Positions 17,889 through 25,841 of a stretch of 64,000 nt of DNA are shown piece after piece (position 1 is the first letter of the stretch; every line of letters begins with the position of its first letter). The DNA is from a bacterium (GTDB taxonomy: Bacteria > Eisenbacteria > RBG-16-71-46 > CAIMUX01). A program made the translations under genes and the position numbers. The notes under the pieces are model-generated. The model was not told the DNA's origin and did not search any database. It saw only the letters and a program-made list of their open reading frames with translations. The DNA lies in assembly GCA_030431975.1 (NCBI GenBank), contig JAUIHP010000003.1, positions 124,001 to 188,000 on the forward strand, read 5' to 3'.

Positions 17889-20800
17889 ATGTCGAATCCA
17901 GGCGGGCTTCCGGCGAGAGCGGGTTTCTTCATCACCGTCGGGGCCGTCCGGGGGAATCCATCGCTGTCCAGGCATGACTTCACTCCTTCCGGTGTGGCCG
18001 CCCTCCGCACTCCGACGCTTCCGTTCTCCGTGCTCGTAACGCCAGGTTCGTTCGGCGCTCCGATTTCGGAAGAGGCGTGGAAGGACCGACGGGCTGAAGA
18101 GCGGGACCTTCTCCTGGAACGACTCCGGGATCCGGTCATCCGGGAGGCCGTCTTCCTGGCCAGTCCGGACTTGGAAGAGCGCATTCCTTCCTGGGAAGAC
18201 GACCCCGAGAGCGAGTCGGGCCGGCGGGTGGAGGTCGCGCTCTACAAGTACGTGACCCGGATGGCGTCCCGCTGTACTCCCTTCGGTCTTTTCGCTGCCA
18301 ATACTGTGGCTCGAGTCGGGCGGACCACACACCTGGCTCTGGCTCCGAGAGCGAGCTGTGTTCGGTCGTCTCGGATCGACATGGAGTTCCTCGATGCGGC
18401 GATCGAGAAGATGGCGGACGACCCGGCGCTCCGGCCCGTTCTCCCGTTTCGAACGAATACCAGTCTCTACCGGTTGGGAGCCACGTTGCGCTATGCAGAG
18501 CCCCGCACGGTTCGCGGCCAGCGTGCCTACTTTCTTGTCGACGTCGAGGCCGATGACGTTCTGTTGAAGATGCTGGCGACGGCCCGGGGCGGAGCTTTGT
18601 TGGAAGACGTTGCCCGGGTGGCGGTCGATGCGGAGGTCTCGCTTGCCGACGCCTATGAGTTTGCCGAGGAGCTCGTGGCCGCTCGTTTACTGGTGCCGCA
18701 CCTCGGTCCGGTCGTGACCGGCGAGGACGCCACGGACTTCATTCTCCACGAACTCCGATCCCGTCCCGCGGCGCGGCCGATCGTCGACACTCTGGGACGG
18801 GTCCGTGACGCCCTGCGCTCGTTGGACAAGGAAGGTCTGGGACATTCGCCGCAGGTCTACCGCGAGCTCATGGATACGGCCAAGGCACTCGGTCCGGTCG
18901 AGCCGGCCCGATTTGTACAGGTCGATCTGATCCGGCCCGGAGACTCCGTGACCGTGGCCAACTCCGTGGTCGACGAGTTGCTGAAGGCCGCGCACGTTCT
19001 TCTGGATTTGTTCTCTTTCGGGCGCCGGGATCCTCTCTCCGACTTTCGAACCCGATTCGAAGAGCGGTATGGCGATGCGATGGTTCCCCTCGTCGAAGCC
19101 TTGGATGAAGAAACGGGAATCGGATACCAAACGGCACAGGGCCCGGCTGCCGATGCCTCTCCGCTGATTGCGGGACTTCCTTTTCCGGATGGGGAGGACG
19201 TGGAGGAGGTCGCCTGGGGCTCGCGAGGACGGTATCTCCTTCGCAAGACGGTCGAGACGTTGACGGAGAATCGCCCGGAGATGGTCCTCGAGCCGGCGGA
19301 GCTCCGTGTCTTCGAAGATCCGGACGTAACGTCGCTGGCGGACGCTATTCACGTTCATGCGTCGTTGTTGGAGCCGGACGGAGAAAACGGCGCCTGGGCT
19401 GTCTTCGATTCTGCGGGGGGGCCTTCGGGGGCCCGCCTTCTCGGCCGATTCAGCCACGCGGATCCGCTTCTTCGAGACGGCGTCGACGAGCATGTTCGTG
19501 ACGAGGAGGCCCTGGCTCCGGACGTCTGTTTCGTCGAACTCGTTCATCTTCCGGAAGGCCGAACCGGAAACATTTTGGCGCGGCCGCTCCTCCGCCGCTA
19601 TGAACTCGAGTATCTCGGAACGTCCGGCGCTCCCCGCGACCAGGTTCTCCACATCGACGACCTTTGGGTGCGTGTGCGTGACGGCGCCGTCGTGCTTTGG
19701 TCCAGGAGTCTGGGCTGCGAAGTTCGTCCAAGGCTGACCAGTGCCCACAACACGCAGTACCGAAGCCTCGGCCTTTATCGTTTCCTAAGCGCACTGCAGG
19801 CACAGGGGCGAGTCGAGGGAGTTTCCTGGAGTTGGGGGCCGCTCGAAAGTCTGCCGAAGTTGCCCCGCGTCCGCTTCGGTCGAGTCATCCTCACGCCGGC
19901 CGTCTGGCGGCTCCGAAAGCAAGAGATCGAGTCACTTCGCGGGAACGGAGGATTCGCAGCGTTCCGAAGGGTGCAGGAGTGGCGAAAGGACCACGAGCTA
20001 CCCAGGTGGATCGGTCTCGTCGACATGGACAATGTGCTGACCTGCGACCTTGATAGTCCGCTCTCCGTGGCTTCGTTCCTGCACGCGCTGCGGGGACAGT
20101 CCGAGGCACAGGTTCGAGAACTCTTTCCCGGAAGCACGACGGCCGTCGTAGAGGGACCGGAGGGAGTCTTCCTGAACGAAGTGGTCGTTCCCGTGGTTCG
20201 TTCCGGCAAGAATGCGGCGAAGCACCAGGCTGCAACGGGGAGCAGTGAGCCCACCGAACGTCGAGCCGTCGCCGACGGCAGGAAACACGGGGCAAAGGCG
20301 GACGACGTGGGTCGTACGGAGGAACTCGGGGGCACCGAAGGCGCGGTGCGTTCACCGGGAGGACTTTCATTCCTACCCGGGTCGGAATGGTTGAGTGCGA
20401 AGATATACAGCGGAGTCTCCACCAGCGACGTGCTGCTCACCGATTGGATCGCTCCGTTGACGTCGCAACTTCTGCAAGCCGGGGCGATCGAGAGTTGGTT
20501 TTTCCTTCGCTACGCCGATCCGGATTGGCACCTGAGAGTGCGTTTCCGAGGGAGCGCAGAACGCCTGCGGATGGAGGCTCTCTCCCGCCTCGAGGCGGCG
20601 ATGCGATCGGGCTTGGAGTTGGGGCTCGTCCATCGTGTCGAGATCGATACCTACCAGCCGGAAACTGCGAGGTACGGAGGAGAGTCCTACATCGTCGCGG
20701 CCGAGGAGATCTTTCACCACGACAGCGAGTTCGTTGCCGGTGTCGTCGCCGGGAATGCAGGTGACGACGGTCTTGACACCCGGTGGCGGGTTGCGGCGGT

Positions 20801-21338
20801 GGCGATGGATCGCCTGCTTCGGGATTTCGGTTACGGCGTGGACGAAAAGCTGCGTCTGACGCAGCAGCTGAGTGACCACTTTGCGCTGGAGTTTCGGGAG
20901 GACTCGGATCTGCGCAAAGCCCTGCGCGATCGCTATCGGCAGGAACGTCGTGCCATCGAGAGTTGGCTGGACGGCGCCTCGAAGTCGTCGGAGGAGTTCG
21001 CGGAGGCGATGGCCGGCGTCGAGGCGCGAAGTGAGTCGATGCGCCCTGCGATCGAACGGTACTTGGCAGGTGAACGGGCGGGTCGACTATCGACTTCGCT
21101 GGACGAAATCGTCGCCAGCTTTCTCCACATGCACGTCAATCGGGTGCTCCGGGGAGCGCAGCGGGCGCAGGAGATGGTGCTCTACCGTTTTCTCGCCAAG
21201 ACGTACGAATCACGCCAAGCCCGGGCGAGGGCGCAGGCCAAGGGTCGGGCACAGGGGCCCGCAAAAGAGGGGCGGGCAAAGAGCGAAGCAACGACGCAAG
21301 CGAAGGGCGGAGTGAAAGCACAGGACTCGAAGTCGTGA
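17889..21338 (+). CDS. lanB: Class I lanthipeptide dehydratase LanB (full length)
   Basis: 1149 residues, the length of single-chain LanB enzymes. These dehydrate Ser/Thr in a precursor using glutamyl-tRNA. The N-terminal glutamylation domain starts near 'FTPSGVAALRTPTLPFSVL' and includes 'YKYVTRMASRCTPFGLFA', the usual LanB hallmark. The elimination domain (SpaB_C type) begins near residue 828, with 'SEWLSAKIYSGVSTSDVLL', 'FFLRYADPDWHLRVRFRG' and 'RVEIDTYQPETARYGG'. A linker around 770-825 and a 35-residue Ala/Lys/Gly-rich tail are low-complexity. Unlike Bacteroidota pinensin-type systems, the two domains are not split. The ATG has no good ribosome site; a downstream GTG near 17994 is an alternative. 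It overlaps the next gene by GTGA and acts with lanC on the lanA precursor. Confidence 0.93.
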   Translation: MSNPGGLPARAGFFITVGAVRGNPSLSRHDFTPSGVAALRTPTLPFSVLVTPGSFGAPISEEAWKDRRAEERDLLLERLRDPVIREAVFLASPDLEERIPSWEDDPESESGRRVEVALYKYVTRMASRCTPFGLFAANTVARVGRTTHLALAPRASCVRSSRIDMEFLDAAIEKMADDPALRPVLPFRTNTSLYRLGATLRYAEPRTVRGQRAYFLVDVEADDVLLKMLATARGGALLEDVARVAVDAEVSLADAYEFAEELVAARLLVPHLGPVVTGEDATDFILHELRSRPAARPIVDTLGRVRDALRSLDKEGLGHSPQVYRELMDTAKALGPVEPARFVQVDLIRPGDSVTVANSVVDELLKAAHVLLDLFSFGRRDPLSDFRTRFEERYGDAMVPLVEALDEETGIGYQTAQGPAADASPLIAGLPFPDGEDVEEVAWGSRGRYLLRKTVETLTENRPEMVLEPAELRVFEDPDVTSLADAIHVHASLLEPDGENGAWAVFDSAGGPSGARLLGRFSHADPLLRDGVDEHVRDEEALAPDVCFVELVHLPEGRTGNILARPLLRRYELEYLGTSGAPRDQVLHIDDLWVRVRDGAVVLWSRSLGCEVRPRLTSAHNTQYRSLGLYRFLSALQAQGRVEGVSWSWGPLESLPKLPRVRFGRVILTPAVWRLRKQEIESLRGNGGFAAFRRVQEWRKDHELPRWIGLVDMDNVLTCDLDSPLSVASFLHALRGQSEAQVRELFPGSTTAVVEGPEGVFLNEVVVPVVRSGKNAAKHQAATGSSEPTERRAVADGRKHGAKADDVGRTEELGGTEGAVRSPGGLSFLPGSEWLSAKIYSGVSTSDVLLTDWIAPLTSQLLQAGAIESWFFLRYADPDWHLRVRFRGSAERLRMEALSRLEAAMRSGLELGLVHRVEIDTYQPETARYGGESYIVAAEEIFHHDSEFVAGVVAGNAGDDGLDTRWRVAAVAMDRLLRDFGYGVDEKLRLTQQLSDHFALEFREDSDLRKALRDRYRQERRAIESWLDGASKSSEEFAEAMAGVEARSESMRPAIERYLAGERAGRLSTSLDEIVASFLHMHVNRVLRGAQRAQEMVLYRFLAKTYESRQARARAQAKGRAQGPAKEGRAKSEATTQAKGGVKAQDSKS

Positions 21339-21886
21339 CGGAAGATCAGCAGAGTCCCCTCTTTCGGGAAGAAGCTCTTCAGCACTACGCCGAGTCTTCG
21401 GTGCGCGGCCGACTCCTTCAGATCTCGCCGAGTTGGAACCGTTGGGTTTTCTGGCTGCTCTTGGCGGCTCTGGTCGGCGGAGTAGTGTTTGTCTTCGTCG
21501 TACAAATCGATCGTTGGGTGTCCGGCCCTGTTGTGGCTCTGACTCGTTCCACCGCTGTCGCCGCGTTTCCGCGATCGCTGGTCCAGGACGCATCGCGTGC
21601 GTCAGGCGTCGTGCCGGGGCAATCCATATGGGTTCAGTTCTCCGGCGGGCAGGATCGGGTTGCATTCGAGATCACGGAGACGGATCCGGCGGGCGCGCTT
21701 CCGCAGGGACTCCTTCAACGCTTGAAGGTGGTGACCGTCGAGGAAGCCCACGCGGCCTTTCTCGTCGTGATGGCAGAGAACCCGTCAATGCATGACTCTT
21801 CCGCGGCGGGCGAAGCTGAAGTCAACGTAGGGCGCCGAAGTCTGTATGAAGCCCTTCGTCCGGGCCGTAGCGAGAATTCGCCGTGA
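21335..21886 (+). CDS. Shortened HlyD-like membrane-fusion protein of the lanthipeptide exporter
   Basis: 183 residues starting with GTG in a GTGA overlap with lanB. The N-terminus 'LFREEALQHYAESSVRGRLLQISPSWN' and one membrane segment (about 37-60) look like the start of HlyD-family adaptors of bacteriocin exporters. The C-terminus 'GEAEVNVGRRSLYEALRPG' looks like the end of the same family. The long coiled-coil and lipoyl region in between is missing; usual HlyD adaptors exceed 380 residues. A short periplasmic beta-barrel-like domain may remain. It probably pairs with the downstream LanT. Whether it can span the periplasm is doubtful; it may be a reduced accessory subunit. Confidence 0.65.
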   Translation: MTEDQQSPLFREEALQHYAESSVRGRLLQISPSWNRWVFWLLLAALVGGVVFVFVVQIDRWVSGPVVALTRSTAVAAFPRSLVQDASRASGVVPGQSIWVQFSGGQDRVAFEITETDPAGALPQGLLQRLKVVTVEEAHAAFLVVMAENPSMHDSSAAGEAEVNVGRRSLYEALRPGRSENSP

Positions 21887-24090
21887 CGAGGCTTCGCGAA
21901 CGACTGCGTTCACTCGGGACTCGTCGCCGGGTACCTCATGTTTCCCAGTTGGAAATCGCCGACTGCGGGCCGGCCTGTTTGACCATGGTCCTGGGCTACT
22001 ACGGTTGCCACGTTCCCCTCGACGAGGTGCGGGATCGGTTCGAAGGAGGGCGGGACGGGGCTTCGGCGTTCGACATTCTCGAAGTGGCCAAGGCTTTCGG
22101 TTTGCAGGGGCGAGCTGTTCGTTTGGAGATGGAGGACTTCGACGCTCTCCCTCCGGGCGCGATTCTCCATTGGAGAATGAGTCACTTCATCGTTCTCGAG
22201 AAGACGCGGAAAGATGGAATCGATGTCGTTGATCCCGACGGGGGATCGCGCTATCACCCGATGCGCGAGGTCGAACGGCATTTCAGCGGCGTGGCCATTC
22301 TTCTGGAACCGTCAGAGTCGTTTCAGACTGCAGACGGACCGAGTTCGCCACTTTGGACCTATGCCAGAAGGTTCTCAGCGCACAGCGGGCACCTTTGGCG
22401 GACGGTCGTCCTTTCGATCCTGCTTCAGTTCCTGGCCATGGCCCTTCCTTTGGTCATGGGAATCGTGGTCGACCGTGTCGTCCCGCGGGCCGACACCTAC
22501 CTGCTCGGCGTTCTCTTCTCCGGCATCGCTATCGTTTCGGTCTACACCTTTTTCACCTCGTTCGTTCGGGCGCACGCATTGTTGGCGCTACGTACGCATC
22601 TCGATCTCGAGATGACGACCGGGTTCCTTCAACATCTTCTGCGCCTGCCCTTCTCGTTCTTCCAGCTTCGCCAAACCGGCGATCTCATGATGCGCCTGAA
22701 CTCGAATACCACGATTCGTGAGTTGTTGACGGCTGGAGTCATGAGCTCCCTCCTGGATGGTGTGCTGGTCGTCGGGTATCTCGCAGTCATTCTGTGGACT
22801 CATTGGGTGCTGGGCCTCGTTGTTGTCGCGCTCGGGGCCCTTCGAGTGGTTGTTTTTCTCGCAACGAAACGACGTTTCCGCATCCTCACCGGTGAGTCGT
22901 TACAGGCTCTGGCCGAGTCCTCCAACTATCAGGTCCAGATGATCGAAGGGATCGAGACTCTGAAAACGGCGGGCGCGGAAAGACGGGCTGAGGAAATCTG
23001 GTCCAACCTTTTTGTCGACGTACTCAATGTTTCCATTCGGCGTGGAAGACTGTCTGCCGTGGTCGAGTCCATTCTTCAGGTGTTGGAGGTGGCATCACCG
23101 CTGATCGTTCTGGCCTATGGTACGACTCTCGTTCTGGACGGCAGCATCTCCCTGGGAACGATGCTCGCCGTGACGACGTTGGCTTCCGGATTCCTACAGC
23201 CCCTCGGGTCGATGGTGTCGACCGCACTGCAACTTCAGCAACTCTGGAGCACCGTGGAGCGTGTCGATGACGTGCTTCGACAGGAGCCGGAGCAGAAGGG
23301 CCCTCATCCTGTTGCGCCAAGGCTGAAAGGCGGAGTGACTCTGCAGGGACTCTCCTTCAGGTACGGCGACCGGTCGCCCTGGGCCGTTGATGGTGTTGAC
23401 CTGCAGATCAGGCCGGGGATGCGGATCGCAATCGTCGGACCGAGTGGTTCGGGAAAGTCGACAGTGGCCCGGCTCATTTCCTCGCTCTACCTACCTGCCC
23501 TCGGACGCGTGCTCTTCGACGGGGAGGACTACACCGACTATGACCGGGCTACGCTTCGGAGGCAGCTCGGGTTCGTGCCTCAGCATCCGTTCCTGTTCGG
23601 GGCAACCATCCGTTCGAATATTGCCATGGCAGAAGTCGAGGCCCCGCTTTCCAAGGTGGAAGGGGCGGCTCGGCTGGCCGACATCTACGACGAGATCGAC
23701 GCGCTGCCGTTACGGTTCGAAACTCCCTTGGCGTCCACGGGGTCGAACCTGTCGGGAGGCCAACGGCAGCGAATCGCCATTGCGCGGGCTCTTCTCACGA
23801 AACCGCCCATCGTCGTTCTCGACGAAGCCACGAGTCATCTCGACACGCGATCCGAGCGGAAAGTCTACGAGAACCTGGCGTCCTTGGATTGCACGCGGAT
23901 CGTCATCGCGCACCGGCTCTCGACCATCGTCGATTCCGATCAGATCGTGGTCATGGATGCGGGGCGAATCGTGGGCGCCGGCCGGCACGAAGAGTTGCTG
24001 GAGACCTGCGACCTCTACGCGGAGCTCACCAATCCTGGTCGAGAAGCAGCGCGCGATCCCAGTTCGGAGTCGTCTCCGCAAGAGCGCTGA
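21883..24090 (+). CDS. lanT: Peptidase-containing ABC exporter (C39 family), LanT
   Basis: 735 residues starting with GTG in a GTGA overlap. The N-terminal C39 peptidase keeps its catalytic residues: Cys in 'EIADCGPACLTMVLGYYG', His in 'MSHFIVLE' and Asp in 'VVDPDGG'. Six transmembrane segments follow (about 170-450), then an ATPase with 'GPSGSGKST' (Walker A), 'LSGGQRQRIAIARALL' (signature) and 'IVVLDEATSHLDT' (Walker B). Such PCAT transporters remove double-glycine-type leaders while exporting the peptide. The lanA leader in this cluster fits that specificity, and no separate protease gene is present. The last 65 bp overlap the convergent lanC. Confidence 0.95.
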   Translation: MTRLRERLRSLGTRRRVPHVSQLEIADCGPACLTMVLGYYGCHVPLDEVRDRFEGGRDGASAFDILEVAKAFGLQGRAVRLEMEDFDALPPGAILHWRMSHFIVLEKTRKDGIDVVDPDGGSRYHPMREVERHFSGVAILLEPSESFQTADGPSSPLWTYARRFSAHSGHLWRTVVLSILLQFLAMALPLVMGIVVDRVVPRADTYLLGVLFSGIAIVSVYTFFTSFVRAHALLALRTHLDLEMTTGFLQHLLRLPFSFFQLRQTGDLMMRLNSNTTIRELLTAGVMSSLLDGVLVVGYLAVILWTHWVLGLVVVALGALRVVVFLATKRRFRILTGESLQALAESSNYQVQMIEGIETLKTAGAERRAEEIWSNLFVDVLNVSIRRGRLSAVVESILQVLEVASPLIVLAYGTTLVLDGSISLGTMLAVTTLASGFLQPLGSMVSTALQLQQLWSTVERVDDVLRQEPEQKGPHPVAPRLKGGVTLQGLSFRYGDRSPWAVDGVDLQIRPGMRIAIVGPSGSGKSTVARLISSLYLPALGRVLFDGEDYTDYDRATLRRQLGFVPQHPFLFGATIRSNIAMAEVEAPLSKVEGAARLADIYDEIDALPLRFETPLASTGSNLSGGQRQRIAIARALLTKPPIVVLDEATSHLDTRSERKVYENLASLDCTRIVIAHRLSTIVDSDQIVVMDAGRIVGAGRHEELLETCDLYAELTNPGREAARDPSSESSPQER

Positions 24091-25324
24091 TCAGGACGAG
24101 GCCGACTCCGGCGGCACCGGTCAGCCAGGCCGGATCCTCGATGAATTCTCCGTCGACCTTACGTTCATAGCAGTAGGTTCTGAAACCGGCGATGTTGGGC
24201 AAATCCACCTCACGCCGGAGAAGCTCACTGAACCAGTAGTCGGCAGCTTCACGTGCGTCGTTGTCGCCCGTGGCGGCGTGAAGTCCGGCGAAGACGTGGG
24301 CCACACCGGCAGTCCCATGGCAAAGTCCGTCGTCAGTGACCGAAGTGTTCTCGCCGCGGCGATGGGATGCAGCGTGAAGGGCTTCGAGAGCGAGGTCTCT
24401 CGATTCGCGGTCCTCGAGTGCGCGTGAGGCTGCGTAAAGAGCGGCCGCTACTCCCGGGTCCCCGTAGCACCAGGCGACTCTTGCAGGATCCGAGTCGTAG
24501 GCGGCAGAGACGAAGTCGGGGAAGAGCCCGGTTTCGGCCGTGCGACGGCTCTCGGGAAGCGTTTGCTCCCGGAACCAGTGGACGCAGGGTTCGAGCAGTG
24601 CCCGAGAGCGGTCCCGCAGCTCGGGAAAACGCATGAATCGCGCCAGCACAGCGATGACTCCGGGAATGCCGTGCGACATCCCCAGGTTGAAGTAGGTTTC
24701 GTCTATCTCGACGTCCTTCCCCTGCGCCGTGCGGGTCATCATTCCGCTGGGCCAGGAGTGTCCCACTTTCTGCTCGACGACGGTGCGTTCGAGCCGATCG
24801 AGGACGGCGGTGGCCAGGGGGAGAGCAAGCGGTCGGCCCCATCGCTCGATGGCGTAGACCCCGTGTCCGGCCAGTCCGTCGATGAGGTCATAGGCAGGAA
24901 CGAAAGTCGGGTCGTGCAGACCTTCCAGAAGCGCGTCGTCGATGTCGGCGCAAAGGTCGTCCTCGGTCTTCTCGTTCACAACCCGGAGCACGTGTTCGAC
25001 AGTCCAGGCCACGCTGGGGAAACCGCAGAGCGCAGACGCATCCATGTTCGACTCGGGCAACAACCCGATCGAGTCTTCGAGCAGAGAAAGGGCCCGGTCA
25101 CGGTCCTCGGGGATTCCAAGCCCGGCGCGATGGAGCCAGGCAAAGAAGACGGCGCTGCCTCCGCGTCCCAATGCGAGAGAAATCGAACGTAGACCCGTGT
25201 CGTCGGGACGTTGGGAGAGGACCCACTCATCGTGAGGTCGACGCAGTGCCTCTGCAATCTCTTGCAGTCGGGTGCCGGCTTCTTCGTGAAGTTCCGGAGG
25301 GAGTCGATAGGATGAGGGCTTCAT
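24026..25324 (-). CDS. lanC: Lanthionine synthetase C-like cyclase LanC
   Basis: 432 residues, the usual LanC length, forming an alpha/alpha-barrel zinc enzyme that adds Cys thiols to dehydrated Ser/Thr. The zinc ligands are visible as Cys in 'AWCYGDPG' and Cys-His in 'GLCHGTAG'. The active-site 'GMSHGIPGV' is also present. It lies just downstream of lanA on the same strand, after a strong hairpin, and converges on lanT with a 65-bp 3' overlap. The ATG at 25324 lacks a clear Shine-Dalgarno site. All key residues are present, so it should be active and make (methyl)lanthionine rings in the LanA core. Confidence 0.95.
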   Translation of the reverse strand: MKPSSYRLPPELHEEAGTRLQEIAEALRRPHDEWVLSQRPDDTGLRSISLALGRGGSAVFFAWLHRAGLGIPEDRDRALSLLEDSIGLLPESNMDASALCGFPSVAWTVEHVLRVVNEKTEDDLCADIDDALLEGLHDPTFVPAYDLIDGLAGHGVYAIERWGRPLALPLATAVLDRLERTVVEQKVGHSWPSGMMTRTAQGKDVEIDETYFNLGMSHGIPGVIAVLARFMRFPELRDRSRALLEPCVHWFREQTLPESRRTAETGLFPDFVSAAYDSDPARVAWCYGDPGVAAALYAASRALEDRESRDLALEALHAASHRRGENTSVTDDGLCHGTAGVAHVFAGLHAATGDNDAREAADYWFSELLRREVDLPNIAGFRTYCYERKVDGEFIEDPAWLTGAAGVGLVLISALAETTPNWDRALLLDQDW

Positions 25325-25345
25325 GGAGTTGTCGAGAAAGAAGAA

Positions 25346-25380
25346 CGGCAGCGCACGGGGTGAACCCGCGCGCGCTGCCG
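25346..25380 (-). terminator. Strong hairpin between lanA and lanC (leaky terminator/attenuator)
   Basis: A 9-bp perfect stem (CGGCAGCGC/GCGCTGCCG) is extended by an inner CGGG/CCCG stem with a short loop. In the transcript direction (minus strand) it is followed by TTCTTCTTTCT. It lies 17 bp after the lanA stop and 22 bp before the lanC start. Partial terminators at this place in lanthipeptide operons keep precursor mRNA in excess over the enzyme; that role is inferred here. Confidence 0.7.
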
Positions 25381-25397
25381 CATTCGAACATTTCGTC

Positions 25398-25544
25398 TTA
25401 GCAGAAAATCGGACAGGAGTTGTTCGGACGGGAGCTCGTGTGCGTGCACGGGCACTTCGTGGTCCGGGCAGCCCCTTCGACCTTCTTCGTCTCCGTCTCG
25501 GTCAGGCAGCGAATCGTCTTGCGATTGAGCGTGAGCTTCTTCAT
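25398..25544 (-). CDS. lanA: Class I lanthipeptide precursor peptide LanA
   Basis: 48 residues from the ATG at 25544, preceded by GGAGGG at good spacing; an upstream in-frame extension to 25598 lacks support. The leader starts MKKLTLNRKTIRCLTE, the K-L-x-L-x-K-x-T-I pattern of Bacteroidota/FCB class I lanthipeptide precursors. It ends ETETKKVEGA, which fits a double-glycine leader (Leu -12, Glu -8, Val -4, Gly -2, Ala -1) for the C39 domain of LanT. The predicted core is 23 residues with Cys at core positions 6, 8, 19 and 23. Thr/Ser at 3, 4, 9, 11, 12, 13 and 18 supply up to seven dehydratable sites. Up to four thioether rings are possible. The leader has a further Cys at residue 13. Ring pattern and activity are unknown. 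Confidence 0.9.
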   Translation of the reverse strand: MKKLTLNRKTIRCLTETETKKVEGAARTTKCPCTHTSSRPNNSCPIFC

Positions 25545-25727
25545 GGCAGTATCCCTCCATGGGACTTGAGTAGACGTTTCCAGTTCTCCGAGCTTCATGC
25601 CCGGAGCGGCCCTCGACAGACTAATTCAGCGTAGGTACGTCTACAACGCAGGCTTGCGGATTTCGATCGTTGAAACAGGTTTCTTCCGGCGGCGGACCGA
25701 ACCGACGGATCAGGTTCGTCCCCCGGA

Positions 25728-25749
25728 CTTGCCCGGCACGCCCGGCAAG
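25728..25749 (-). terminator. Weak hairpin downstream of the cytochrome gene
   Basis: CTTGCC and GGCAAG form a 6-bp stem around a 10-nt GC-rich loop about 90 bp after the cytochrome stop. It has no T tract and is a low-confidence terminator. The rest of 25545-25837 holds the lanA promoter region and a 13-bp repeat array, and no other gene. Confidence 0.25.
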
Positions 25750-25772
25750 TGTCCTCCGTGCGGATCGATCTT

Positions 25773-25841
25773 CCTCGTCGTTCCGCCTCGTCGTTCCGCT
25801 TTGTCGGCCTGCCCAGTCGGCCTGCTCACCGACCTGCCTAG
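25773..25841. repeat. 13-bp tandem repeats at the cytochrome 3' end
   Basis: Two perfect CCTCGTCGTTCCG units are followed by three 13-bp units of a second type (GTCGGCCTGCCCA and variants). The last one reaches over the cytochrome stop codon. The 13-bp period matches that at 9828-9879. Confidence 0.8.

Noticed and set aside
25545-25837. A second lanthipeptide precursor upstream of lanA
   Set aside because: The short frames here (for example 25621-25854 minus) lack a leader motif, a suitable Cys/Ser/Thr core and a ribosome site; the DNA is mostly a 13-bp repeat.
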